This document shows, one piece after another, positions 25,315 through 33,399 of a DNA stretch of 34,110 nt. Source of the stretch: Thermoguttaceae bacterium. Lineage in GTDB: Bacteria > Planctomycetota > Planctomycetia > Pirellulales > Thermoguttaceae. Position 1 is the first letter of the stretch. Each line of letters opens with the position of its first letter. The notes beneath the pieces were generated by a model, which made no database searches, was not told the origin of the DNA, and worked only from the letters and a program-made list of their open reading frames with translations. Both the position numbers and the translations under genes were made by a program. The stretch is taken from NCBI GenBank assembly GCA_017447745.1, contig JAFSMW010000199.1, positions 1-34,110 on the forward strand, in the 5' to 3' direction.

Positions 25315-25348
25315 CTTGTATTTTCTCTTTTTAAGAAAAAAATACAAG
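25315..25348. promoter_or_regulatory. AT-rich hairpin in the leader of the J-like/WD40-like gene
   Basis: CTTGTATTTT pairs with AAAATACAAG around a mostly complementary T-rich/A-rich middle (CTCTTTTT, AAGAAAA). It could act as an attenuator, or as a binding site in the 250-bp divergent gap. No downstream T-tract is present. Confidence 0.35.
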
Positions 25349-25466
25349 TCCCCCGTAAGGAAAATTTGCAGCTCTGCCAGTCGTTGACGATGAGCAGTAA
25401 TTGCAGATGTCAATTTTGATTTATAATTATAATATTTGTACATAGTATAAAATATTTTTTGACGCT

Positions 25467-28175
25467 ATGAGTTCCGAGTTTGATCCCTATCGAATATGGC
25501 TTGGCATTCCCGTTAGCGAACAACCTGCAAACCATTATCGTCTATTAGGTTTGGCGTTATTTGAGTCGGACGACGACGTTATCAGCAATGCCGCTGACCG
25601 TCAAATGGCGCATATTCGCACATTTCAAACGGGAAAATATTCCGAACAGTCCCAAAAACTCCTCAACGAACTTTCTGCAGCTCGAGTAACGCTTTTGGAT
25701 AAAAAGAAAAAGGAGGAATATGACGCAAAACTTCAGGCTGAACTGGACGCTTCCTCCGGGGCGAGTATGGTTTCTTTGGGCAACGCCGCGCCTCCTCAGG
25801 GTTCTTTTATTGGCGGTCAGTCGTCTGTAAATCTGGCTCCTCCTCCCGTTAACGGTCCGGAAGGCTCGTTGCTGGGCGTCAATCTTGGTTTGTCGTCCGC
25901 GTCTAAAAAGAAATCCGATAGAAAAGGCAGTTCCGGAATTTCGGAAAAAGGCGGCAAAGGGGGTGCGGCGACGTCGTATTCCGGTAAACGATCTGCGCCC
26001 AAAAAGGGTAACAACATTGGGCTTATTGTCGGGATAGCTGCCGCAGCGGCGATAGCGATAATCGCTCTGATTTTTATAAGCAATTCGTCTGTAAAAACGG
26101 CTGAAGAAGAGGGCATTCCAGAAGAACCGACTCAAAGCGAGATATTTAAGCAGCGGGAACAAATGACGCGCGTTTCGACCCCGTCTGATCATGCTTCAAA
26201 ACCAGACCGTTCGAAAGCGTCAGAAAAAAACAGGGACAAAAAACGGAATTCTCAAAAGAACAAGACCGAAGAATCCAATGCAAATGATTTCCAACTGGCA
26301 GCGGCTGTAGGAGACGCTCCTGAAGTTCCTCCATTGCCAACTCCAGAAGGCGATAAAAAAGCAGATGCAGCATCCAATACGCCAGAGAGCGCATCCGGAG
26401 AGGGCGATTCGCCCGTTGACGTAACACAACTGGCTCAAACGCCGGGACAGGTAAAAGTTTATGAGGCAGTTCAGGCAAAGCCTGCAGAGTCCTCAACGAT
26501 TTTTATCGATTCCGTCAGCGCGCCGGTAAAAACGTTGCAGCAGGCGGGAACTGGCTCTCATTTGCTGGTTGGTTCGTCTGGCGCCGGTAAAGCTGACGTT
26601 GTTAACGTTGCAACCGGGTCGGTAGCGTTTTCTCTTGCGCCGTCAACAGTCGGTCGTTTTGCCGATTGCAGCGCAACTCGAGATGAAAAAATGTTCTTTC
26701 TGGCTGTCAACCCCAGCAAACCGACGCTGATGCAGTATCAGGCGGATCTTCTTTCAGACGATCTTATTTCGCAAGCGGATCCCAATGATTTCCGACCGCA
26801 GTCATTTATTTTCCGATTTGACGCCAATGGCCAGCCGGTCAAAGAGACGGATTCCCAGTTCGGTTCGTTTGTTAAATTCAAGGGTTATCAGATTCTTCAG
26901 ATAGCGGCTCCTGCAAACGCGGATACTGGTTTAATGGCAGTTGCGTTGACGGATGGTTTGATTCATATAATCAATCTAGAGTCTGGCGCAGACTTTATGC
27001 GTTTTTATCCATCTGATTCCGCAGCGCCGGTTCCTGTTTGGACAAATGACAGTATTGATGCGGCTAAAAAAGACAAGGACAAGTTCAAAGACCTCTTTAA
27101 GGTTATTAAACCCTCTGTCGTTCCAACGGCTATGGCGTTCCAATCTGAAAAATACCTTGCAACGGGCAATTCTCAGGGCGAGGCATTTGTTTGGAACGTG
27201 GAAGAATATGCGCCCGTTGTTGACACCGCCATTTCCAGTCTGCAGCAGCTGACGCACGAATTCGCTGCCAAAGAGTCGAAATCGCCGGTAATCAATATGC
27301 GTTTTGACTCGACGGGGCAAAAATTGTATATCTTCTGGGCTGACGGACATGTTGGCGTTTGGGATTGGAAAAATAATCAGGTTGTTAAAAAAGGCTTTGT
27401 AGAACAAAATATCAAGTACGCTCAGATTCTGGCGGACAAGTATCTGCTGGTTCAAAACGTCAAGGGCGAAGTTTCCGTTTGGACTTGGGATACAGAAAAG
27501 GTCAATCAGGTTGGCATTTTCAAGAGTATGACGGATCTGGTTATTGCCGATCCTGATCATCTTCTTTTTTGGGCGACAGTGCAGGGCGCTTCTGGTTCAA
27601 ATCTGACCATGTACGCTTTGCCGGCGGATTTTGTCGAAGCGATGAAATCGCCGGAGTTCGCCAAACTTTTCAAAACGATTATTATCTATTCCGTTCCGGA
27701 AGAATCTCAGTGGAAGGCGAAGATGGCGGAAGCGGAATCGATAGTTGAAAAGCATCTCAAGGATTTGTCAGACGACCAGAAGAAAGCCAAAATCCGTGAA
27801 TTTGTCGATAAAATGCAGGATAATTCGTCGATAGAGCCGAATCTTCGCTACGCTATGTACAAGACGTTTATTCAAACCATGGCGCAGCTGAAGGATAAAG
27901 ATCGAACATTGGAACTGGTTGACTGCGTTGCAAAAGAATTTGACATTGATAAAAACGAGGTGAAGCTTGAAGTCTATTCATTGCTTCTTAAGGAACTGAA
28001 GAGTTTTGAACGCATAAAAGCGGCAAATGAACTGCTGAATTTGTGTGAGAAAATGCTTCCCTCCAGCAGCAATAGAGGAATGATTTTAGATATAGTCAAA
28101 AAAGTCAGGCTCGAAAACTATTCCAAAGATATTAGCGAACGCGCCAAATCGTTGCAAAAGGAATATAGTAATTAA
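25467..28175 (+). CDS. Membrane protein with J-like N-terminal module, one TM helix and WD40-like repeats
   Basis: Residues 1-95 match a module common in planctomycete proteins (YRLLGL, VISNAADRQMAHIR, LLNELSAARVTLLDKKKKEEYDAKL). It resembles a J domain but has no HPD motif, so DnaK stimulation is unlikely. A low-complexity, Gly/Ser/Lys-rich linker leads to a TM helix at about 184-206 (Ala/Ile-rich). A second charged, Pro-rich linker follows (about 210-325). Then comes a propeller-like region of about 325-715 with WD40-type units (FVWNVEEY, GHVGVWDWKNNQVV, VSVWTWDTEKV). The last 180 residues are helical. At 902 residues it is a structural or assembly protein of unknown role. ybeY starts 19 bp after its stop and a DUF4261-like gene follows, suggesting one transcript. 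Confidence 0.75.
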   Translation: MSSEFDPYRIWLGIPVSEQPANHYRLLGLALFESDDDVISNAADRQMAHIRTFQTGKYSEQSQKLLNELSAARVTLLDKKKKEEYDAKLQAELDASSGASMVSLGNAAPPQGSFIGGQSSVNLAPPPVNGPEGSLLGVNLGLSSASKKKSDRKGSSGISEKGGKGGAATSYSGKRSAPKKGNNIGLIVGIAAAAAIAIIALIFISNSSVKTAEEEGIPEEPTQSEIFKQREQMTRVSTPSDHASKPDRSKASEKNRDKKRNSQKNKTEESNANDFQLAAAVGDAPEVPPLPTPEGDKKADAASNTPESASGEGDSPVDVTQLAQTPGQVKVYEAVQAKPAESSTIFIDSVSAPVKTLQQAGTGSHLLVGSSGAGKADVVNVATGSVAFSLAPSTVGRFADCSATRDEKMFFLAVNPSKPTLMQYQADLLSDDLISQADPNDFRPQSFIFRFDANGQPVKETDSQFGSFVKFKGYQILQIAAPANADTGLMAVALTDGLIHIINLESGADFMRFYPSDSAAPVPVWTNDSIDAAKKDKDKFKDLFKVIKPSVVPTAMAFQSEKYLATGNSQGEAFVWNVEEYAPVVDTAISSLQQLTHEFAAKESKSPVINMRFDSTGQKLYIFWADGHVGVWDWKNNQVVKKGFVEQNIKYAQILADKYLLVQNVKGEVSVWTWDTEKVNQVGIFKSMTDLVIADPDHLLFWATVQGASGSNLTMYALPADFVEAMKSPEFAKLFKTIIIYSVPEESQWKAKMAEAESIVEKHLKDLSDDQKKAKIREFVDKMQDNSSIEPNLRYAMYKTFIQTMAQLKDKDRTLELVDCVAKEFDIDKNEVKLEVYSLLLKELKSFERIKAANELLNLCEKMLPSSSNRGMILDIVKKVRLENYSKDISERAKSLQKEYSN

Positions 28176-28194
28176 TTTTATATTCTCTTGAATA

Positions 28195-28671
28195 ATGTAT
28201 TCAATCACGATTACCAATCAACAGGACGAGTATTCGGTTAACGAGTCGTTGATTCACGACGCCGTCCAGACGGCGTTAAAAATTCACGGCGTTGTCAACG
28301 CTGTCATGGATATTGCCATTCTGGATCCAGATGAAATGCAAAAGGTCAACGTTCGTCATTTGGGGCACGATTATCCAGCTGACGTTTTGAGTTTCCTGCT
28401 GGAAGAAACGGACGATTCCATTGAAGGCGAGGTTCTGGTCTGTCCGGCGGTTGCCAGCGAGTGGTCGAAAAAGTACGGCTGGGAGCCGGAAAACGAGCTG
28501 GTTCTGTACGCCGTTCACGGGACGCTGCATCTGGTTGGGTTTGACGACTTGACGCCAGAAGACGAAGCGGAAATGCGGGCGGCGGAACGAGAGGTTCTGG
28601 CGGAGTTCAATTTGGTTCCCCCGTGGGATATGAAAGACGGCGTTGCAGACGGTTCGGATTCAGACGTCTGA
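28195..28671 (+). CDS. ybeY: Endoribonuclease YbeY, 16S rRNA maturation factor
   Basis: The 158-residue protein has the family signature at VHGTLHLVGFDDLTPEDEAEM and the preceding YPADVLSFLLEE strand. YbeY is a zinc-dependent single-strand endoribonuclease involved in 16S rRNA 3'-end processing and ribosome quality control in the cytoplasm. The canonical zinc motif is HxxxHxxxxxH. Here His108 and His112 are present but the third position is Asp118, and Asp can still coordinate a metal. The length and remaining blocks are normal. It starts 19 bp after the J-like/WD40-like gene and 33 bp before the DUF4261-like gene, so it is probably the middle gene of an operon. Confidence 0.92.
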   Translation: MYSITITNQQDEYSVNESLIHDAVQTALKIHGVVNAVMDIAILDPDEMQKVNVRHLGHDYPADVLSFLLEETDDSIEGEVLVCPAVASEWSKKYGWEPENELVLYAVHGTLHLVGFDDLTPEDEAEMRAAEREVLAEFNLVPPWDMKDGVADGSDSDV

Positions 28672-28704
28672 TTGTAAAATACTCTTTTTTGATTGTTTGC
28701 TGTC

Positions 28705-29583
28705 ATGTCCAAAATTCAAACTGCCATTATCGCCGTTGCTGACAACCGATTCCCTTTAACCGATGAACTGGTTCAATATTTGACGCATGACTGCGGCTGT
28801 CAGTCGATTGACAATCTGACATTTGAGGAAAACAGACTCACGTTTCGCAGCGGTTGTGCGACGTATGCTGTAACGCTTTTTGAAGAGAAGATTCCAACGG
28901 AATTGTTGCTCGCTCCGTGTTCTTTGGCTTGGCATTGGCCGGAGGCGGGGATGGCGTTTCAAAAGCATACAAACCATATAATTGTCGGCGTACTGGACGA
29001 GTCCGCAGGCGCGGTTGACGTTGCGCTTCGACTAACGCAATTGGCAGCTGCCGTTTGCGCCAATTCCGGAATATCTCCTATTGGCGTTCTTTGGACTGGC
29101 GGCAAGGCGGACAACAAGGGCGCGCCCGGCTGCGTTCATAAACCGGAAGAATTCGTCGCCCACGCTCAGGGCGCGTCTCGAGATGCGTTGCCGGTTGAAC
29201 TGTGGGTTTCTTTTCTGCCAATAGCGACTCGTAACAATCAGTTTATTATGACGACTCGCGGGCTGACGGCTTTTGGGATTAAGGAACTGGAAACGACAGG
29301 GCAGGGTAAAGACCCGCAATGGGTGTATGAACATCTGTTCAACTTTGCTCATTTTTATCTGACGCATCCGGAAGACGTCAAAGAGAATCAGACGATTGGC
29401 ATGTCCAACGACGAAAAGATCGACATTTTGGCGGCGTTTTCCCGGCTTGATCCGAACCGGGACGTTTTGGCGCTCAACTTCGACGCGATCGAAGCAAACC
29501 GTAAAATGGACGAAGAACGCGAAAGCATTCCCGGCGTGGAAACGCCTCTGCCGACCGTTCCCGCTTCCCCGTCAGAGGATTGA
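28705..29583 (+). CDS. DUF4261-like protein of unknown function
   Basis: I do not know its function. The 292-residue protein has no signal peptide or TM helix and looks cytoplasmic. The C-terminal part (about 170-245), with LPIATRNNQFIMTTRGLTAF followed by GIKELE and, further on, NQTIGMS, resembles the DUF4261 domain found in uncharacterised bacterial proteins. The last 25 residues are Pro/Glu-rich. The ATG at 28705 (MSKIQTAIIAV) is preferred over a TTG four codons upstream. No Shine-Dalgarno sequence is seen. The position after ybeY suggests co-transcription but says little about the role. Confidence 0.75.
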   Translation: MSKIQTAIIAVADNRFPLTDELVQYLTHDCGCQSIDNLTFEENRLTFRSGCATYAVTLFEEKIPTELLLAPCSLAWHWPEAGMAFQKHTNHIIVGVLDESAGAVDVALRLTQLAAAVCANSGISPIGVLWTGGKADNKGAPGCVHKPEEFVAHAQGASRDALPVELWVSFLPIATRNNQFIMTTRGLTAFGIKELETTGQGKDPQWVYEHLFNFAHFYLTHPEDVKENQTIGMSNDEKIDILAAFSRLDPNRDVLALNFDAIEANRKMDEERESIPGVETPLPTVPASPSED

Positions 29584-29693
29584 AGCTCTTTCTGACGGGA
29601 TGTAACAGACGTTATTTATTCTTTGAATTTTGCCTCGGGCGTCGGATCAGGTTAAACGCCGCCCGGATAATAAGCGGTCAGGAGGGAAACGGG

Positions 29694-29729
29694 AACATTC
29701 GGATTATCGCAAACATTCGGAATATCGCA
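29694..29729. repeat. Two tandem 18-bp units
   Basis: AACATTCGGATTATCGCA is followed directly by the same 18 bp with one change (T to A). It lies in the 238-bp gap between the convergent DUF4261-like and SLOG-like genes. I see no clear terminator and no other feature in that gap. Confidence 0.7.
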
Positions 29730-29821
29730 ATGATTTTTTGCGCTGAGGCGTCTGTTCCAGTTTCCGCCTTTTAATCTCTTTAAGCGGTTGACGCTAAATG
29801 ACGTCTTGTTGAAAAAAACTC

Positions 29822-31915
29822 TTACTTGTTGTTCAGTCTCATGTTACGAAAAGTCAGGCTGCGATTTTCCACTGACAGAAGCCAGTCGGAGTTCTCTGCC
29901 AGAGCTTCTTCGCCCAATTGACAAAGGATGCTCTTTTTAACTGCAGTATCTATATAAGAGTTGTTTGTAAAATTATTCTCCAGTAATAGCAATGCGCGGT
30001 CAAAGGGGAAAATCTCTCGTTCGTATCGGTTTGCTTCCATAATCTTCATGTGTTCCTGAGCGTTGATGGAACGGTATACGATCCATGCTGAAAATAAGGC
30101 TACTGCACAATAAAATAAGCTGATAACGCCTAATGCGATTGAAGAGTCTTTATAAAGGTTGAATATCCATCTCTGAAAATAATCAAAAAATGGAACGAAG
30201 CTCAAAGCAATAAAAGTTGCTATAATCAGAAAGTATGGGTTGGCAATGTAATCCGTCCATACTTTTTTACGCTTATTAAGGATTCTGTTTGTGAAGAATT
30301 GCTGCTGACCTAAAATCCAAATTTTCTTTACGAAGTCTAATCTATCCTGCCAAGACGGGTTAGACGAGTTTTTTGGAGAAGGAACAAGAACGTCAATACT
30401 GTTGAGCGCCGCTCTGAGCCATTCCGTTTTAAATGACTGATGAGACCGGTAGAATCCGGAAACGCAGCCTGATATTGAAGCAATGCGCCAAAAGATTTGA
30501 ATTCGAAACGCTTCTGCAATGGATCGGTAATAGTGGTATTTGTAATGATAGCCATTCTTCTTGGATTTCCAAAATAACCTAAAGGCGCGAAATAACGCCC
30601 ACAGATAAAACAATACAAAAACCCACGAGAAGATTGTGCATAAAAGATTTGAATTGCTAATGGTGGAAAAACCTCCCATGAGATTTAGCAGGATTGAAAA
30701 CAAGACAAAAATAAACGCATTTTTTGCGTACTCATGCACTGTTTGATTGGTCTTCTTCTGAAATTTCATTGCCAACATGTCGGCAAAGACATAGTGGTCT
30801 ATGAAGATGTCGGTTCCGGGATCGATGAACGGTTTTACTTCGTCCCTTCTATGTTGAATTTCTTCCTGAGTAGTATTCTTTGCAGGATAAAATCCAAAGA
30901 GCCCGTCCCGGGTTTTAAGCGCGTCATTTTCGATTTGGGAAGAATTTTCTTCGGCAAGTCTGATTCCTTCGATATTTAACGAACTGATATTTTTTATGAC
31001 GTTAACAACAAATGGATATTGGGCTACAGGAATTTTCAATCGGTTAGCTTCGCACATGTGGCTAATGTCAGGCTGAGTAGCGCCCACGTGACGCAGACGT
31101 TCTCTGCACCAGTAGAAAACGGGAATTTTATTCCAGTTTAAACCGTTCTGCGAATCCATGTTGTTAGCGTAGTCTTTGCCTGGCAGTAAAAACTGGACAA
31201 CAGAACCGACAGACGAAAACGTCAGCAAGTTTACCTCGTTATTCAGAGTTGTATTTCCTTTCAGTTTGAACATGATGGTTTCAGTCGTATCTTCGCTTTT
31301 TGAATTGTCTGGAAAGCCGTCCCAGCAAGCAAAAAGGAGATGACTGTGCAATGAAAGGAATTCCGCATGAAGACGATATTGAATTTGACGATAAACCTCT
31401 GTTTCTTTGCAGATGTTCTTCAGATCCGCTTCGTGCCCGATGACGCTTTCTGCCAATTGAAGTTCGTAAACCGAATCCGCTTTTTTTAACAAATCCTTAA
31501 AATTATCTCTGTTTTCCTCTGGAAGGGTCAGCTCGAAATAAACGCGAGGCATCGGCAGGACGACAATGAGCTTGACATTAATATCTTTCAGTTCCAGCGC
31601 GGCTTGAGCGATGATTTGGTCGGTTCCCGCTGCCAAACTGGTTAAAAGAATCAAGGGCGCGTAACCCTTTGATTGCTCATTCCACAATTCAGCCAGCTTT
31701 GCCAATTCGCTTTTAAACTGGTTTTTGATTTCTTCTTCCGTGAAACCGCGAAATTCTTCCTGATCGCCGGGTTTGACGAATTCCGATTGCCCTGTAAATG
31801 CGACAACGTAGGGATAAATAGGGATTTTCTTCCCTAAACGCTCTGTATAGCAGAAGGACGTTACGAAAAGTGGGTCATTATTTTTTATGGAATCGGAGTT
31901 TATTGTTGCGCTCAT
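29822..31915 (-). CDS. SLOG-like domain protein with four C-terminal TM helices (candidate membrane effector)
   Basis: The 697-residue protein starts with a Rossmann-like region. AFTGQSEF (39-46), LLTSLAAGTDQIIAQAALEL (90-109), LIVVLPMP (116-123) and LLFACWDG (193-200) fit the SLOG (SMF/DprA-LOG) superfamily, which binds nucleotides or nucleotide-derived ligands. Four predicted TM helices come as two pairs: about 399-417 and 424-446, then 560-578 and 592-614. A soluble stretch of about 110 residues separates the pairs. The C-terminal helical tail (about 620-697) recalls SLATT-type effector proteins. The architecture fits the idea that ligand binding by SLOG opens or disrupts a membrane. The start is supported by AAAAGGA 8 bp upstream. 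The gene is more AT-rich than its housekeeping neighbours and is divergent from the RyR gene. The domain calls are by eye; the defence role is inferred. Confidence 0.7.
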   Translation of the reverse strand: MSATINSDSIKNNDPLFVTSFCYTERLGKKIPIYPYVVAFTGQSEFVKPGDQEEFRGFTEEEIKNQFKSELAKLAELWNEQSKGYAPLILLTSLAAGTDQIIAQAALELKDINVKLIVVLPMPRVYFELTLPEENRDNFKDLLKKADSVYELQLAESVIGHEADLKNICKETEVYRQIQYRLHAEFLSLHSHLLFACWDGFPDNSKSEDTTETIMFKLKGNTTLNNEVNLLTFSSVGSVVQFLLPGKDYANNMDSQNGLNWNKIPVFYWCRERLRHVGATQPDISHMCEANRLKIPVAQYPFVVNVIKNISSLNIEGIRLAEENSSQIENDALKTRDGLFGFYPAKNTTQEEIQHRRDEVKPFIDPGTDIFIDHYVFADMLAMKFQKKTNQTVHEYAKNAFIFVLFSILLNLMGGFSTISNSNLLCTIFSWVFVLFYLWALFRAFRLFWKSKKNGYHYKYHYYRSIAEAFRIQIFWRIASISGCVSGFYRSHQSFKTEWLRAALNSIDVLVPSPKNSSNPSWQDRLDFVKKIWILGQQQFFTNRILNKRKKVWTDYIANPYFLIIATFIALSFVPFFDYFQRWIFNLYKDSSIALGVISLFYCAVALFSAWIVYRSINAQEHMKIMEANRYEREIFPFDRALLLLENNFTNNSYIDTAVKKSILCQLGEEALAENSDWLLSVENRSLTFRNMRLNNK

Positions 31916-31923
31916 GATGTTTA

Positions 31924-31930
31924 TCCTTTT
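31924..31930 (-). promoter_or_regulatory. Ribosome binding site of the SLOG-like gene
   Basis: AAAAGGA on the minus strand lies 8 bp before the ATG at 31915. It is one of only two clear Shine-Dalgarno sequences before a gene in this window, and it fixes the start. Confidence 0.7.
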
Positions 31931-32159
31931 ATCTGGACGTTTAAGAATGTATTATTTCTCCTATTTATTTTAATTTATCATTAATAATAATATTAGCAAG
32001 AGCTTTGAAGATTATTTGGCGCTTTTTTTTAAAAAAACATTTAGCGAGTTGTTGCTTTTAAAAATTGAATTTGTTATTATAAATAGAAACAAACAAAACG
32101 ATTCTTTTGCATCGAATCGGGTAAAAAATAGTTGACAGATTTTGATTAACCTTTAATAT

Positions 32160-32163
32160 GGAG
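32160..32163 (+). promoter_or_regulatory. Ribosome binding site of the RyR-domain gene
   Basis: GGAG is placed 7 bp before the ATG at 32171. Upstream, TTGCTT (32054-32059) and TATTAT (32077-32082) with a 17-bp spacer form a weak promoter candidate. TTGACA at 32132 with TAATAT at 32154 is an alternative, but it would leave almost no leader. Confidence 0.6.
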
Positions 32164-32170
32164 AACTGTT

Positions 32171-32461
32171 ATGAATCCCCTTTACACCCCCCATCCAATT
32201 GACGCAGCCAATGTGGATTTGCCGCCGGAGATTGTCGAACTGACGGAAAAACTGGCGGAAAGTACTCACGATCACTGGGCTCAAAATCGTTTTAACGACG
32301 GCTGGACTTACGGCCCTCAGCGGGACGACGCGAAGAAGCTGCATCCCTGCCTGATTCCGTACGCCGACTTGCCGGAAAGCGAAAAGAAGTACGATCGCGA
32401 CACTGCCATGGAAACGCTCAAGGCTGTTTACGCGCTGGGCTACCGCATCGTAAAAGACTGA
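32171..32461 (+). CDS. Stand-alone RyR-domain protein
   Basis: The 96-residue protein is essentially one RyR domain (Pfam RyR, named from ryanodine receptors). The family core is complete: HDHWAQNRFNDGWTYGPQRD, then HPCLIPYADLPESEKKYDRD, then AMETLKAVYALGYRI. In animals the domain is a repeat of the calcium release channel. Bacterial single-domain versions are small cytoplasmic proteins without an established biochemical function. They have been proposed to bind nucleotide-type ligands and to occur in conflict-related loci, which I recall from comparative-genomics work rather than from this sequence. A clear GGAG ribosome binding site supports the start. The SLOG-like gene lies 255 bp upstream in the opposite direction, and a TPR gene follows after 63 bp on the same strand. 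Confidence 0.9.
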   Translation: MNPLYTPHPIDAANVDLPPEIVELTEKLAESTHDHWAQNRFNDGWTYGPQRDDAKKLHPCLIPYADLPESEKKYDRDTAMETLKAVYALGYRIVKD

Positions 32462-32524
32462 ACCGGCAACGGAAAAGCAAATTAGTTTTTGGCTGTCGAG
32501 CTTGCAATTTGGTCCGAAAAGAAA

Positions 32525-33397
32525 ATGATGAAAGATATGAAAGAATTGTATAATTCTGGAATGTCGTACATGATGGAGCAGCGTTTTTCCGAGGCGGAAG
32601 CGGCGTTTCTGGAAACCTTGGCAAACTTGCAGAAACGGAATGCGGAAAAATCGGGCGAGTTCGACGGCTTTATCGCCAGGACGAAGAACATGCTGGGATT
32701 TTTGTATTCCCAAATGGAACGCATTTCCGAAGCGGAATCCTGTTTGACAGAAGCGAGAGAAATCTATCGACGATTGGCTGGCGAGAATCCAGACGCTTAT
32801 AATAAGGCGTTTTCGGAGAACCTTATCAATCTGGGGTGGCTGTATCTGATCGCAAAACGTTATTCAGAATCGGAAGCCAGTTTTCTTGAATCGCTTGCGG
32901 TTTTACAGGATAAAATCAATACTGCTTTTGTTCGTCTAAATTTGGGCGATTTGTATGCCAAAACAAACCAATATTCTCAAGCCGAGGAGAATTATAACGA
33001 GGCGTTAAAGATTTATCGTCTCTTGACGGTTGAGGAGCCAGAGGAATATAATCACTGCGTTTTGCAAACGTTAGAGTATTTGGCAAGACTGCATTTGAAA
33101 CAGAATCGTTTTTCAGAAGCAGAGGCGAAGTTGAATGAAGCCGTAAATATTTGTCGAAGTCTGAGCGAATCAGAGGATTCGCTGGAATGCGCGGGAGGTT
33201 TTCTCCATACTTTGGCGTATATTTATAAAGAGCGCTTACACAATAATTCACGCTGTAAAGAATTGTTTCAGGAATCGCAGGCTGCTTACGAAAAGCTTAA
33301 CGAACTTCATCCTGGAGAATTTGAAGACGTCCTTAACGCTGTTAGGGATAGCTTAAAGTACTTGGAGGAAGAAAACGGTTCTTCAAACAAAGACTGA
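32525..33397 (+). CDS. Tetratricopeptide-repeat protein
   Basis: The 290-residue protein is built almost wholly of TPR helical hairpins of the tetratricopeptide/kinesin-light-chain style. At least five units can be seen, with the recurring pattern LGxLYxxxxxxxEAExxxxEALxIYR (for example NLGDLYAKTNQYSQAEENYN and LARLHLKQNRFSEAEAKLNE). It has no signal peptide, TM helix or catalytic motif, so it should be a cytoplasmic protein-protein interaction scaffold. I chose the ATG at 32525 (MMKDMKEL) over an upstream TTG at 32489 because the first TPR helix begins there. It follows the RyR gene on the same strand after 63 bp and probably shares its transcript. Its stop is 2 bp from the stop of the convergent Asp-box gene. 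Confidence 0.88.
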   Translation: MMKDMKELYNSGMSYMMEQRFSEAEAAFLETLANLQKRNAEKSGEFDGFIARTKNMLGFLYSQMERISEAESCLTEAREIYRRLAGENPDAYNKAFSENLINLGWLYLIAKRYSESEASFLESLAVLQDKINTAFVRLNLGDLYAKTNQYSQAEENYNEALKIYRLLTVEEPEEYNHCVLQTLEYLARLHLKQNRFSEAEAKLNEAVNICRSLSESEDSLECAGGFLHTLAYIYKERLHNNSRCKELFQESQAAYEKLNELHPGEFEDVLNAVRDSLKYLEEENGSSNKD

Positions 33398-33399
33398 GA

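Noticed and set aside
29580..29774. Small plus-strand frame of 64 codons with an NIRIIANIRNIA repeat
   Set aside because: The repeat reflects the 18-bp DNA tandem; there is no ribosome binding site and no recognisable domain.
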